From Crotophaga sulcirostris (Eukaryota; Chordata; Aves; Cuculiformes; Crotophagidae), in contig VYZB01000167.1 of assembly GCA_013397455.1 (NCBI GenBank), positions 1,180,758 to 1,244,757 on the forward strand: a stretch of DNA of 64,000 nt, given 5' to 3'. Below are positions 1-12,228 of this stretch, piece by piece (the stretch's first letter is position 1; every line of letters begins with the position of its first letter). The position numbers and the translations under genes are program-made. Below the pieces are notes generated by a model. The model worked only from the letters and a program-made list of their open reading frames with translations. It was not told the origin of the DNA and did no database searches.

Positions 1-2029
1 CAGCTTGTGTATAAAAAAACAAGGCTGTTTGAAAAGACCTTTAAAATGAAGTAGGTGTGTGTAATTTGTGTGTGTTTAAATGTAATCAAAGACTAGTGTA
101 ACTTCTACCAGCAGGCATTTGATGTCAGAAAACCGTTTTCTTGAGATGCATGCAATTTAAAATCAACCGGCAGCTTTGTAACACAAAATTTTGTATCTTT
201 CTTTTTCTTGCTGTGTTTAAAATGTCAACTTCCTACTTTCAGAATACTCAGTATATTTCATCTTTAGTCTTTTGCCATGCAACATGTTTGTAATTGGGTA
301 TTTAACCTATGTAATTCCATGAGATTATGTTATGGTAGCCTACTTGCAGCGTTCATCTTCTTGCACTATAAGGTCAGGAAATTAAAAAGCAATTTTCATT
401 CTCAATGAGTGAGAATTTCTTGCATTTAATGCCTTGTGGGTTTTGATGTTGATGTAATATCTGGTTCAATTACTGTATAGGTAGTAGCAAATATAAACAA
501 GCTTGTTTCTTTACTGGTGGTGGTTTCCATTTTTAGTCTTCAGAAAACTACTGAGTGTTTGGATGTATCTGCAAAGATGTGAACCATCTGTACTGTAACT
601 AGGATATGTTCAGAGCTCTTGTAAAAAATTAGGCTTCTCTACGATCTGTGCATTATTCCTTCACATTTTAAATATGGGAATAACACCTTTAGCATGTGAC
701 AAGACCTTGTATATTTTGTTAAATTTGTTATGAGACGCTGAGTTTTAAAAGCATTTTATTTCTATTCTAAAAATTTTTAATTCTCTTATGAGCAATGATA
801 GAGATGATTGATATCACATGGGCAAAACTAATAAAATCTGGTCCTCAATGAGTTAAGTGGCTTTATACTGTATGGTGGTTTTGCTGTTCTGTTATCTAGA
901 TCATTATATTTCTTGCTCAGATGGTTAGATAGAATAAACAGAGTATTCATTTTCTGATTGCCTTTTAATAACTGAAGTAGATACTCTTCAACCTGAAGCT
1001 AGTGCTTTTGAAGACCAGGTTTGAGTCAGAAGTTCCCAGATCCTAGGATTCTTTCAAATTTTGTGAGAAATGACAAAATCTGTGAAGTGATAAGAATGGA
1101 TTTAAAAATAGATATTAATTAAAGTGATAAAAACTGCAGAAGGGAGATAAAATATAAAAATTGGCAGATTTATTTTATATCAATGGATCTCCAATACGAT
1201 TTTCAGGAAGTAATTAATTTTTCTGATAATTGACTGGATGATAAACTGTCAAATAGAGCAGTTTTAATCAAAGTTAATCGCTAGATTCTATGTTATTGTT
1301 TTCTTGCCTGTTTGCATTTATATTCATTTCCATGGAATTTTGCTAGTTTGTACCAGATGAGAGAGATCCTTTATTTTCAGAGTTCTACCAAGAATAAATG
1401 GAAATCCAAGGATAAGTGCTGCTTTAAAATCTACAGATATGAAATTATTGTTTTGGAAGTGTCATTTAGTCACAGTCAGAACTTACCTAATAAATATTGC
1501 AATTCTTTTTTGAAAAATGTTCATTTTGTGTCAACATTTTCAGAAAAAAAAAATCTGTATTTTGAAACATCTCTTAATCGTTTGCTTGGTTTTATATTGT
1601 AATGAAAAATAGTCAATGGGCAACATTAAAATGTATTTACTAAGCCAGAATATTTCAAATTTTGTTTGATAGGAAATATTTGTATTTATTTGCATTTGGG
1701 TTCAAATTGCCAGATTGAAGAACATGTAGTCTGCATATTCTCCTGTTTCTGTGAATTAATGGTTGTTGTTATTATTATCGTGTTGACACCCTTAAACACC
1801 AGGATAAAACTCTGGAACTACATGAAAACAGTATTTCATTTCCCAGCTTAGATGTGATAGTGAGGTAACACAGTGCAGTGACAAATCTCAGAAGGACAAC
1901 ATAAAACTGTCAATTAGATCATATGTGCTGTATTTAAAATCATTGAATGAAGTGTGAGGTGAGCAATGAAAGAGATTTTCTGTTTGTTTAGGGATTTTTT
2001 TCTGGTGCTTATGATGGTGTCAAAGGGCA
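1..2029. other. Unique AT-rich non-coding sequence, no gene seen
   Basis: No recognisable exon, RNA gene or transposon was found. Open frames here, the longest about 96 codons at 1312-1602, have low-complexity, Lys/Phe/Ser-rich translations and no known motif, as expected by chance in AT-rich DNA. A few short TG runs occur near 54-75. Confidence 0.7.
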
Positions 2030-2560
2030 TGACCCGCAGGGTGAGGGAGGCAATATTTTCTCGTTGTTCATTGCAGATGCAGCCTTGCCAGGGGCTGCTG
2101 TGTCCAGTGATGGACTCCCCAGCACGCAAGACGAATGTATGTACTGTGTGCCCAGAAAAGGGCTCTGAATGTGATTGAGGAACCAGAGCATCTGTCATAT
2201 GAGAGGAGACCGAGAAAACTGGGATGGCTTATGGGGGAGGCTCAGGGGGATCTCATCTATGTGCATAAATACTTGAGGGGGAAGAGTAAAGATGACAGAG
2301 CCAGACCCTGCTCAGTGGTGCCCATTGATAGGATGAATCTGGAACACAGGAAATTATACATAAAAGTAAGAGGAAACTTTTTTTTTTAGTGGAAAGATGG
2401 TCCAAATTTGGCCTAGGTCTTCCAAAGGGGTCGTGGAGTCTCCGTACTTGGAGATATTAAGAAATTGACTGGACATATCCCTGAACAATCTGCCTAGGGT
2501 AGGGGGTTTGACTGGAGGATCTCAAGAGATGCCTTCCAGCCTCAGATGTTCTATGGTCCT
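2030..2560 (+). mobile_element. Decayed CR1 LINE, 3' part of reverse-transcriptase ORF plus 3' UTR
   Basis: This is a 5'-truncated, old CR1 non-LTR retrotransposon in sense orientation. Translation from about 2150 gives text typical of the end of the CR1 ORF2 protein: EEPEHLSYE, then AQGDLIYVHKYLRG, then SVVPIDR, matching the family's usual order. The nucleotide text continues into the CR1 3' region, with GTGGAGTCTCC near 2430, a stretch recognisable as the GG-rich link before the tail, and GATGTTCTATGGTCCTGTG at the end. Internal deletions (most of the usual link between SVVPSDR and the HRK motif is gone) and stop codons show that it is dead. The left boundary is approximate; similarity becomes convincing from about 2095. 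Confidence 0.9.
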
Positions 2561-2790
2561 GTGTCACAGGAGTACTGTGTAGCAGCACAGACCAAGATAT
2601 AAGTGTACCCAATGCTTTCTGCTCTCTCGATCACTCATGTGTTTAAGGATTGTGCAAGAAATGAGTGAAGGAATAAATATAGTAAAAAACAAAAGGAATG
2701 CCACTTTTGAACATTCAAGATTATTTAAACACATAAACCACAGGACTGACATGAATAAAAAAGCTCAGTGTCCCCGTTTAGTGATATTGC

Positions 2791-2821
2791 AAAAAAAAAG
2801 AAAAAAAAAAAAAGAAAAAAC
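2791..2821 (+). repeat. Poly-A tract interrupted by G
   Basis: Thirty-one bases of A interrupted by two G residues. It could be the decayed tail of a retrocopy or simple sequence; no retrocopy body was recognised upstream. Confidence 0.8.
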
Positions 2822-5800
2822 AAAACCCAGAACACATAATTGAGGGAAAATTCAACTTTCAGATCCATTGTAGGCATCATAACCCTTTGAGATGTGCTCA
2901 GAGAGCAGAGGAAAAAAAAAACAGAAGCAGCTTCCTTCAGAGAACAGAAACAGAAGCAAGGAAGCACAAAATTTGGAAAACGTTTGTAATGAAAGCAAGA
3001 ACATGAAACCAAAGCAGAAAAGAAATTTTGAGAAATGAGGAACTCAGAAATATAGGCACTGGGATGCTAAAGTGTTCTTTCTCCAATACATGGAAGTGAA
3101 AATGATGACCACCTACAACCAGCTAAAATGCTGTACAACTCCATGCCATCAACCAAACCCAAAATCTGTACTTCAACTGACGGTGTATGATTAACAGAAT
3201 GCTTTTATAATGCTATGTGAAGCTGTATACATGAATGTAGCAAATTATGCCCTAAAAAAAATTGACATTTATGCTGAAGTCTTTACAGGAGTAGGGCACC
3301 AAACAATCAAACCTCAAAAACTGTTCTATTGCAAATTAGTTTTTGTTATGGAACATCTTTCTGAAAAGGCTATTTTTCTACCTAATATTATGCCTTAAAA
3401 GATGCATAAAGGCAAAATAAATCAAAGATAATATTGAGGCATGTACTTTCAAATATCCATAATTATGCACTTGTAAACCATACAGTAATACACATTGTAG
3501 AGCAATGTTCATTTTCATCATTGAGATGCCAGATACTTCAGTCTGGTTTTGTAACATGTTCTCCTGTTTCTTTTACATTTCTTTGTGTCATTACATGATA
3601 ATTTTACAAAATCCTGAACAGAGTTAGTAATTTGCTGGATAACGACCTCATACAATAATACCATTTTTTCCCTAATAATTTGTGCCTCTTGGACACCTCT
3701 TAGTAATTTGAACTAAAGGAGTTTATAAAGCAATTGATAACATAGGTATTCCCTTGGTTTCTAGTAGCAAGACAACCCTTATAATGAAGCCTAGGTATGA
3801 AGGAAATACTAATGTTTTTGAGCTAACTGTAACTTGCAATGTGAAGTACTAAGCTTAAATTTTATTTTGACTCCAGTGATGTCTTTGGAAGAAGGTTATG
3901 ATATCTTGAATCAACTGGTAGGAGTTGTGTTTAAACTTCAATTAGAAAAGAGTACTAAGCCCAAAATATATTTGAGAATGAAATAGTTACTTATAGAGTG
4001 ACTGAATGATCAATAAAGTAGCTTAGCTTATAAAAATATAAAGCATTGTTGCTGCGTTCTTATATCTTAATATTAGTAAAGATGTTAAATTGGAACACTG
4101 CTTATGAATGTGATTAATTGCATCCATTTAATTTGCTTATTTGTACTTTATACTTTACAGTGTAGTTTTTCCCCGTTATAGTTAACGTTTTGTATTGTCC
4201 CATTTTTTACGCTCTTGTCCACAGCATGGTCTTTTAGAAGATGGGATAAAGTTGGTAGCTCAGCATGTTCAGGGGAAAGGAAACCTCTAAAGTGCAGGCT
4301 AAGAATGTAGAGAAGAATAAGAACCTTTGCAAGGGAAGCCCTTACTAATTTTTAAAACTGAATCATAAATTTAAATCAATCAATACAGGGTTGTTTTTAG
4401 CTGAAAATGAAGTAAATCACCCACACTTGCTAATAAGTCATGAACTCCACTTATTTTATGATTCACAAAGTAAAAAAATACATTGCGAATTATAGAGAAA
4501 CTTGGAAGACCTATAGATTATGTTATTATTTATTACAATGTTCTCTTCATCCTACAATCTGGCAGGTTTGCAATCGCCAAAACCAACTTCGAAGTAAAGG
4601 GGCAGACAAATAACTTAAAAAGGCAGTGTGCAACCACAAAATAAAAACAATTGTTTGAGTTGGTACACAACTAGAAAAGGTAACGGAGTAATTTTGCTGA
4701 AGTTTTAATTTGCCAGTGCAGTTAGTTAAAAACAATTATGCCTCTCAAATTTTCTATTGAGATCCCACATTTGGAAAGAGCAGTGCACAGGAATCTTAAA
4801 TACCAGTTCACATGGTTTATGGTTGTACAGGAACAGCAGTAAGATGTCTCCTCAGTCTGTAGTTTTGTTAATCTAATTGAAAGAAGCAAATTATGTTAAT
4901 AAGATTGTGTGCAATAAGACATTACCATATAATCACAGCAAAAATGTTTAATCAAAGTTTTGGTTTTTCAGTTCTAGTTTGTGTTATGTCTTTAAGGGAA
5001 AATGAATGCCACTTTATTTTAAGCAAAACCTTACTATCACAGATATATTTCAGAAAAATAATTAATACATTTAGATAGCATTTAAAGTTATGTTGCTTAC
5101 TGGACAGCAAATGAATGTTGAAATCTACACTTGAACAAATGTAGTTTGTAGACTGACATGTGGGAGTGTGTGATTCTTCCATAATGCTTTTAATATTGTT
5201 GTTGTGTTGTTATTCAAAGACAAATAAGTAATTCCTTGTAGCATGATTTGGGGAATACAATTCTATTCATTATGAAAGTCACTGGTTCATGTAAAGAGTG
5301 TTTATTTTGTTGAAGTTAGTGTGAGTTATAACTTTCTATGAAGCAAAGCAGACTGAACAGAAAGTTCTGTTGGCCGTTTTCACATATAAGCAGAAATGTA
5401 AAAAGTGACACTACTTGAGGCTACCAGTGATTCTTTGCCATGTTTCCATTTGAGAGCTAAAGAGCAGGCAATAAAATGTACAACGATGAGCAGGAAAACT
5501 TTTGACGCTCATTTTTAAGAAGGTGTTCTGCATGGCAAGCACTGAATCTGAATTATGACATATAAAAGAATGGAAACTGAGTTTTCTAAGACTACCTTGT
5601 CCCAGACACATGGTTCCCACCCCCCCGAAAGTATCGGTTTTATTGTTTTGCTAATGACCTGTATCTTCTCATGTGCTTTCTAAGAAAAAGTGTATGCACG
5701 TGTTTGTGTATGCATGTTTCAAAATTCCTTGGCAAATATTGTATTACTGTCTAACAGTCTCCAAAGATTTAAACTGTATACCAAAATTACCATATCAATT

Positions 5801-6129
5801 ATAAGTGTTGAACCCTGGGGAAGATCAGATGCTTCTAGGAATGTGAAGTATTGAGGGAGGTTCTAGTCAGGATCTTGAGGTAAGAGTAATTTGTCTGTGG
5901 AGTGGGGTTTCATGCAGTGATATGTCAGGCTGGGAGACCACATTGTTGGAATAAGCCTGATAGACTAGAGTATGAGAATATCTCCTGCCATTAGCGATGC
6001 TGAATATATTCATCAAAAGTAATATGCAGGTGTGATTTTGACTGGGTTTAGGGTTCTGTGTTTTTATCCAGTCGAAAAAATGAAGTCAAATCGTGCAGAC
6101 TGCTGAAATCAGTAAGAGCAGACAATACC

Positions 6130-6350
6130 AGGTCTGCAACACATTATCTGTGTAGTTTCCTCTGCTGGCAACCGCCCCTTAACTTGGCTTTTATGAGTAG
6201 ATTAATATCACTATTTCAGCGATAATTGGATGAATGGTCATGCTCCAGATTACTGTGCCGCAAACTGTTAAGCTGTAGCCTGATGACAGCAGTAGAAATG
6301 CTCATATATATCTGTTTCCTTTGGGAGAATAGTTTGGTAATGTCACCTGC
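6130..6350. promoter_or_regulatory. Candidate conserved non-coding element
   Basis: The stretch is compositionally balanced compared with its flanks and is dense in motif-like words, including GATTAAT, GATAATTGGA and TGATGACAG, which resemble homeodomain and bZIP sites. No open frame runs through it. The call rests only on sequence texture; cross-species conservation was not tested. Confidence 0.25.
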
Positions 6351-7884
6351 CCTGATTAACTGGTGGTGTTCTTGGTATTATCATTAGAAGGGACAATTAA
6401 GTAGGAAATTTAAGCATAAAGTTTTCTTCAAATAAAGTACTGTACCTGTAGATATTGTTATATAAATACAGGTAATAATTTATACTGATATTAATAATTT
6501 AACATATCTTCTATGGTAAATGATTGAAATAAAATCTGTATTTATCAAATAGAAATTTCTGTAAGGTGCTAAGATAGAAATTATAATGCATTTTTAGAAT
6601 AAATAACAAAATGCCATTTACTTTATTTTAAGAACAAATGAACTCTTACAAGGTTAGTGAGGTAGCATTGAAAATATAAGTTGAAATACAACATATGGTG
6701 TTCATGGAAAAGGAGAGCTACTCCCACTCTATTGCAGTGTTCTTACTAAGTTTTGGACAGTCTTTGCGGAACTAGAAGATTTACAATTTAGATTGCATTT
6801 CTTATCATGACTGGAAAGTAATAACTGTTAGTGCGTGACTCCTGACCTGATTTTTTTGATAGCTCTCACATGACCAGTTAGGAAATAGCGCATGGAAAAG
6901 TTTCCTTTGCTCCTTCCAGATATGATCACAACAACAGTTCCTAAGAACACAAGGGCTGGGATTGGTCTTGAGTTCTCCAGCTGTCCGTGTCATCCTGACT
7001 TCTCATTTTTCCCCTATGAGAAATAGCCCTAGGAGAAAACATTTTATGAAGGGTGGCTATTGCTAGGCTCATGCAGCTTGACCTCTCTGTCCATTTAGAC
7101 ATGTGTATAAAAAGTGGAAAAAAAAGCATCTTTGTTACCTTTTAGAGCTTGGACTTTTTGTCCTCTTATCAGGGTTCGTAGATCTGGGATCACATGCTGC
7201 CTGGAATGCTGTCATAGCAACTGAGAATGTTATTCACATTCTACTATTTCTCAAATTAGGTGAGTCAGACTATTGGTCCTTGAATCCCGCAGTAGCAGAA
7301 AAAAGATACAGGTCATGCAGCTATAGCTGGATGACTGAAAGTAAGTCTAATGATCAGTGACATTCATAGTCATCGGTTTGACAACTGGTGCAGATGTCAG
7401 CAGTGATATGTCTGGCTGTTGACAGGCTTAAGCAGCCCTCAGTCTTCTGAGCATATGGTTTCATACAACTGCACCACTGAGTCACACTAACAGTGTTCTT
7501 GGATAAAACTGAGAGGGAGTAAGTTTAAATGATGGAAAATGCAAATACCTTGAAACTGATTTATCTACATGGCAGAAAATAAACACTTTGGTTTTATAGT
7601 TATTTGAGGTTTTTACGCTAGATAATTGTCTGTTAATTGGAATCCCTCAGTATTTATGAAAATAATTTAATCTGAAGACAGAACCAAACAGGCAAAGTCA
7701 CAGTCTAGTTGCTTAGTGTCTAGTTCTGAGACTGATGGAAGACTGTGATAAAATATGTCAACACCATATGTGATTTTAGCTTTCTCTACAATATGCATCT
7801 TCCCTCTTATAGGTTGAGGTTTTTTTTCCCCCAGTTTTGCTACAGGGAGTAACGTGTCTTCTACATGTGCCTTCTTTTGGTCAA

Positions 7885-8055
7885 CCGTTGGAATAGGCTG
7901 CCCAGGGAAGTGGTGGAGTCACCATCCCTGGAGGTGTTTAAAAAATCTGTAGGAGTGGCACTTCTGGACGTGTAGGCATGGTGGGGTTGAACTGACGGTT
8001 ACACTTGATGATCCTGGAGGTCTTTTCCAAGCTTAATGACTCTACTATGGTTCTA
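7885..8055 (+). mobile_element. CR1 LINE 3' end fragment
   Basis: A short CR1 copy in sense orientation. It starts within the C-terminal coding part (GGCTGCCCAGGGAAGTGGTG followed by GAGTCACCATCCCTGGAGG, coding for the family's RLPREVVESPSLEVF-like segment) and runs through TTGATGATCCTGGAGGTCTT to TTCCAAGCTTAATGACTCTA near the end. Point changes and a missing octamer tail indicate an old copy. Confidence 0.9.
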
Positions 8056-11050
8056 CATCTGGTATATTGTTCAGGAAAATTAAAACTCCCAAATGTTTTC
8101 TGTCCATTACAATTCTACTGTTTTCCAAAACAAACCAAAATCCTTTGTCTTCTTTCTCTTTTGGTGGCTTTGCGTATGTCATACCATTATACTAGTTATT
8201 TTTAATGATTTGGCATAATTTATATGATTAATCCTGTTACTTGCTGTTATAATCTCAAAATATATTGCTGCATATCAGTGATAGAATCCAGAAGTCCACT
8301 TGCTTTCTCTCACCTCTTCTGAGGTAATAGATTTACAATTAAACTACTCTTGTAAAATTCACATAATATTTAATCATAGGGCAACTGTTCTGTGTAAGCC
8401 AGGGCTGGTTTCAATAAGGTCTCATACAATTACTTTTTGACAATTTATTTTCCCGTCACGGTGAAGTCTTCTGGTAACAGTGGATGTTTAATTATTTGTG
8501 TTGTTGGGGAAATGTATAATCTGATCAAACATATAACAGAGAGATATGACCTAAGATGTATATAGCTCACTCAACTCTTTGGGACTGTTGTTTTCGGTAT
8601 GATTTATTACACAGAATCACTTGATTGTCTCAGGTTTTATGTTGTTATGAACGTTTAATGAATTTTCAAAGGAACTTTGAATTTCTAAACAAAGGCTTAA
8701 AGAATTCTCATGGCTTCTGAGTATTGGGATAGGGAAGAACTCATTTATTGTCCTACTGTATGTTCTCTTGTTTATCATTGATTGCCTTGTAGGTACTTAA
8801 TTGCAGGTCCTCTGATTATCAGCATAGATTGATATCGCTGTACTACATAAATTTTAAACAGCGGACTAGATATTTTAAGAGTCAGCAGAGGCACCAATAG
8901 CATGCTAGTATGAATAATAAAAAACGCAACCTATCTACAAAGAGGAAATGAAAAAAATCAGACTTCTTTCTCTTGTTCTAAAGGAAAAACTCATGCTGAC
9001 ACGCATAGTGTTTAACATTGGTAGGCAGCAGTAGACTTGTAAACTTCTTCACGTTTATTTGCCTCATCAGGTGGTAGGAAGTACAAGCTGTAACACTATC
9101 CATAATAAAGGAGCTAAGGGTCCTTTGAAAATATTTGGAAAAATAATAAACTGTACACTGAATTCAAGAATTGCCTTTGTCAAGAGGAATGCTTCCATTT
9201 ATAACCTTGTCTGTTACACTGTCATGTATTCTGGCCAAACGTGTGCAAGAGAAGAATAGAACAGAGTAACAGACTTAGAAAAAAGAAGGAGCTTTTCTTA
9301 TCTGGTCAGAAAAATAAATTTCAAAATGCCAAGTCTCTGTAAATCAAGATATGATAACGGATTAAATGTTAAGGTTGACAGGCAGAGTACAGAAATCTTT
9401 AAAATTAGGTAGAATAAATAAAGGAAGCTGGAGCAGAGCCACTGTTTCCATAAACAAATGAAAACCACTTTGCTAAAGTAACCCACATGTTCTACTAGAA
9501 TGAACTAGTAGTACTAAGTGGTAAAGTATACCCATCTGTTAGTATGTTTTCGAATAATTCCTGTTTACAATGCCTTTTTACAAACCTGAGTTTAGGTGTA
9601 GATTTTCTTTTGGACTGACCTTTTCTACATCAAAGGCCTAACCGAACCTGAATATTTTGAGATTTTCAGTTTATTTGCTTCAGCACATTCTCAATATGAG
9701 AAAATATGTTTCTTATTTTCCATCATGGGGGTGGGGAGAGGAACAAAACAAAAATTCGTGACTTTTTCTTTGGAAAATGCTGTCGTGCCTGTGGAAAGCA
9801 CAGGATATGCATCTGTTTAGAAATAAGATATGTATAGATGTATTTTCCCAGGACTCTGTAACACCACAGTCTGACCAAGCTATAAGCTTTTGAAAACCAC
9901 ACTTTTTATGCTCTTCGTACAGGCTTTGAATTTTGCAAGTACGTGCCCTGAAGTTTCCAAACAAATGAACTTATTCCAGTTCAAGGCTGCATAGGACTTT
10001 TATAGTTAAGGTTTGAGGTTGCTTCAGACTGCACTGGTTACACTTCTGTCCTTCTGCTGTGTCTTGCATGCAGTATGCTACATGTGAGATGAATACAACA
10101 GTACCAAACTAAAGAAAAAAAAAATTAAAATAAAATTAAAAAGCCTTATTAGCTGTAGAGGGTGAGTTGGACCTGATATGGGTAGAAAAATGGGCTTAGA
10201 ACTGGATGGGGAGAGGCAGAGAAATATTGACCAGACAGAGGAGGATTAAGACGTAATGCTGATAGTGCCTGTACAGTGATAGGCACGATGCTGAGACTGG
10301 AAGTTAGGTGAGAACAGGAAGCGATGGCTAGGTGCCAGCTGGATATACTAAAATTGCTTGATACTGGTCAAGACGATAGAGGGAAGAAAATTGAGATTGA
10401 GATTTGGTGGGATAGGTCACATAACAGGAGAAAACTGGTGCTTACTAGATGAGGAAGGGACAAGAATCTGAGAACATGAAATTGATGCCTTTAAAAGGAA
10501 AGAGAATTTATTTGAAATGTGGGCTGTAAACAAAAAAGCAGAATCTTGATTTGAAAGAAAAGGTGAAAGAATTCAGAAAGGCATCTGGGATTGGTTAAGA
10601 GAACTCTGATGCTGCATTTTGAGGAGTGAGAGAAGGCCATGTGGCATGATGAAGTGGGATGGAAATGAGACAGTGACTTCAGTTCATGAACAGACTGAGA
10701 CTGGCGTGAAGAATTAGGTAGAACTAGGAAAGGACTAGGATCAGAATAGATGCGGAAGGAATAAGCATTGGAAAGAATAGGTAGAAAAGTCTGTCTCCTC
10801 TCAAGTCCTTGCCCTTCTTTAGTCTGAATCAGAAAGGAAACTTTGTTGGCCTCACTGTTACTGTTTGACATGAGCAGGTATTGGACACTACATGGCTCAT
10901 CTCTCTGTACTGTTGGTAAAAGCTCAGTGGGATTATCTGTCAAGCAAGACCACATCTAGAACAATTCTTCTGCAAAAACACGCCTAGGAGGTATGATTTA
11001 TGGACAGATTGGTGCTAGTCTGCTGCTCATCCAGTAGAGTATTCATTCGT
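8056..11050. other. Unique sequence, no gene seen; includes a purine-rich strand block
   Basis: No exon or transposon recognised. From about 10140 to 10790 the plus strand is strongly rich in A and G, so its complement has few stop codons. This accounts for a 154-codon minus-strand frame at 10491-10955 that has no recognisable domain and is Ser/Phe/Leu-rich. Confidence 0.6.
10140..10960 (+). other. Purine-rich block of unknown origin
   Basis: The plus strand is dominated by GA-rich words (for example GGATGGGGAGAGGCAGAG) for about 650 bases, after an A-rich run at 10110-10140. The right part, about 10800-10960, is more balanced. The A-rich run next to a compositionally distinct block might mean an old inserted repeat read in reverse, but I do not recognise a family and see no terminal repeats. 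Confidence 0.35.
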
Positions 11051-11104
11051 GGTTGGTCTTGATGATCTTAAAGGTCTTTTCCAACCTAAATGATTCTATG
11101 GTTC
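11051..11104 (+). mobile_element. CR1 3' tail fragment
   Basis: Only the last ~55 bases of a CR1 remain: GGTTGGTCTTGATGATCTTA, then AAGGTCTTTTCCAACCTAAA, then the octamer-like TGATTCTATG. It is the neoavian-type CR1 tail, in sense orientation, severely 5'-truncated. Confidence 0.92.
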
Positions 11105-12155
11105 ATCCATGTCTGTAATAGTAACCACATAGAACTTGTTTGTAAGAAACCTGAGAGAAAGCAAGTTAGAGTGAGGGAAACCATGTTTAAACAAGGAATT
11201 TCAGAGAACAAGACAAAAATAATAGAGTGCTGTTCTGGAGAACCATCTAGGCCAAAGAGATCCTATATGATACTATGCAAAATGTTTCTTCAGTGCCTGA
11301 CTTGATTCTTAAGAATCTGACTGGCAGAAGTCCAAAACTCCACAAGTGTACTTGCACTCTATGGATTTTGACCTTAGCAAATGTTCTTTCATTACTGGAT
11401 GTTCTGACAGGCATTTAAAATTGATACAAGACAGAAGAGATTTCTGACCTGAATTTTGCTGTCTCTTAATTCTCTGTTTTGGATCAGTACCTTGCTGTCT
11501 CCTTTGTACTTGAACAGTGGCTTGTGATGTACAAGATATGTAAGGGATGTGTCACTGTCCTCTGAAATGTGAAGGTGAAATAAAATATTATGTGAATTCT
11601 CACAATGGGAACACCTTCCATCCTTTTTTGCTCATTGAAGGAAAGGTTTTTGTGTGTGGATGAGGTTTATGGGGTACGTGGCAATAGATTTTTGTAATAG
11701 TGCATACGCAGAAGGTGACTGAAATCAGTCCTGGCAGAGTGTGTTCTGTCACTTCCCAGAGTACGCAACTCTGCAATCTTAGCCGTGTTTTTTCAACATG
11801 GAATTATGCATATGTACGTCAGCTTCATCTGTAACAGAGTTCCTCTTGCAATGAGCTATTATAAATTTGCCAATTGGTTAAGTCACACTCTGTGAATGTT
11901 TGAAGTGATAGTGGCGGATCAGGTTTTCATTAGGGATATTTGAGTGTTTGGAGCTGCTGAACAGTGTACACGGAAGGTCAGGGTTTGCATTTTACCTTTT
12001 TCATTCAACTATTTTTCCTTGTGATAAATTGTCCCAGTCTCTAGCCCCCAGGCTTGAAGTACAGACAGAGATTTTTGGTATGGATAAGTTTTACAATTCA
12101 GGAGAGTTCTTTTTAACTTCCCTTTTTCTGTGGATCTTGATTGATTTTTTTTTTT
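11105..12155. other. Unique sequence, no gene seen
   Basis: No recognisable gene or repeat. It ends in a T run (12145-12155) that abuts an assembly gap. Confidence 0.65.
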
Positions 12156-12160
12156 NNNNN
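12156..12160. other. Assembly gap (5 N)
   Basis: Five undetermined bases directly after an eleven-base T run and just before a CR1 tail. The true length is unknown. Confidence 0.99.
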
Positions 12161-12170
12161 TTATATTAAC

Positions 12171-12228
12171 AATTGGACTTAATGATCTTAAGAGTCTTTT
12201 TCAATCTAAATGATTCTACGATTCTATA
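12171..12228 (+). mobile_element. CR1 3' tail fragment
   Basis: The final ~58 bases of a CR1: TTGGACTTAATGATCTTAAG, TCTTTTTCAATCTAAATG, then the octamers ATTCTACG and ATTCTATA. Sense orientation and 5'-truncated. The nearby N gap means part of the element could be missing from the assembly. Confidence 0.9.

Larger units (their letters stand above)
2561..7884. other. Unique AT-rich sequence, no gene seen
   Basis: There is no recognisable gene or transposon in this 5.3 kb. Open frames are all under 100 codons without recognisable domains. It includes an A-rich tract at 2791-2821 and a less AT-rich, complex stretch at 6130-6350 that looks like a conserved non-coding element (see separate entries). 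Confidence 0.65.

Noticed and set aside
10491..10955. 154-codon minus-strand open frame.
   Set aside because: It is largely explained by the purine-rich plus strand, which leaves few stop codons on the complement; no domain or splice context was recognised.
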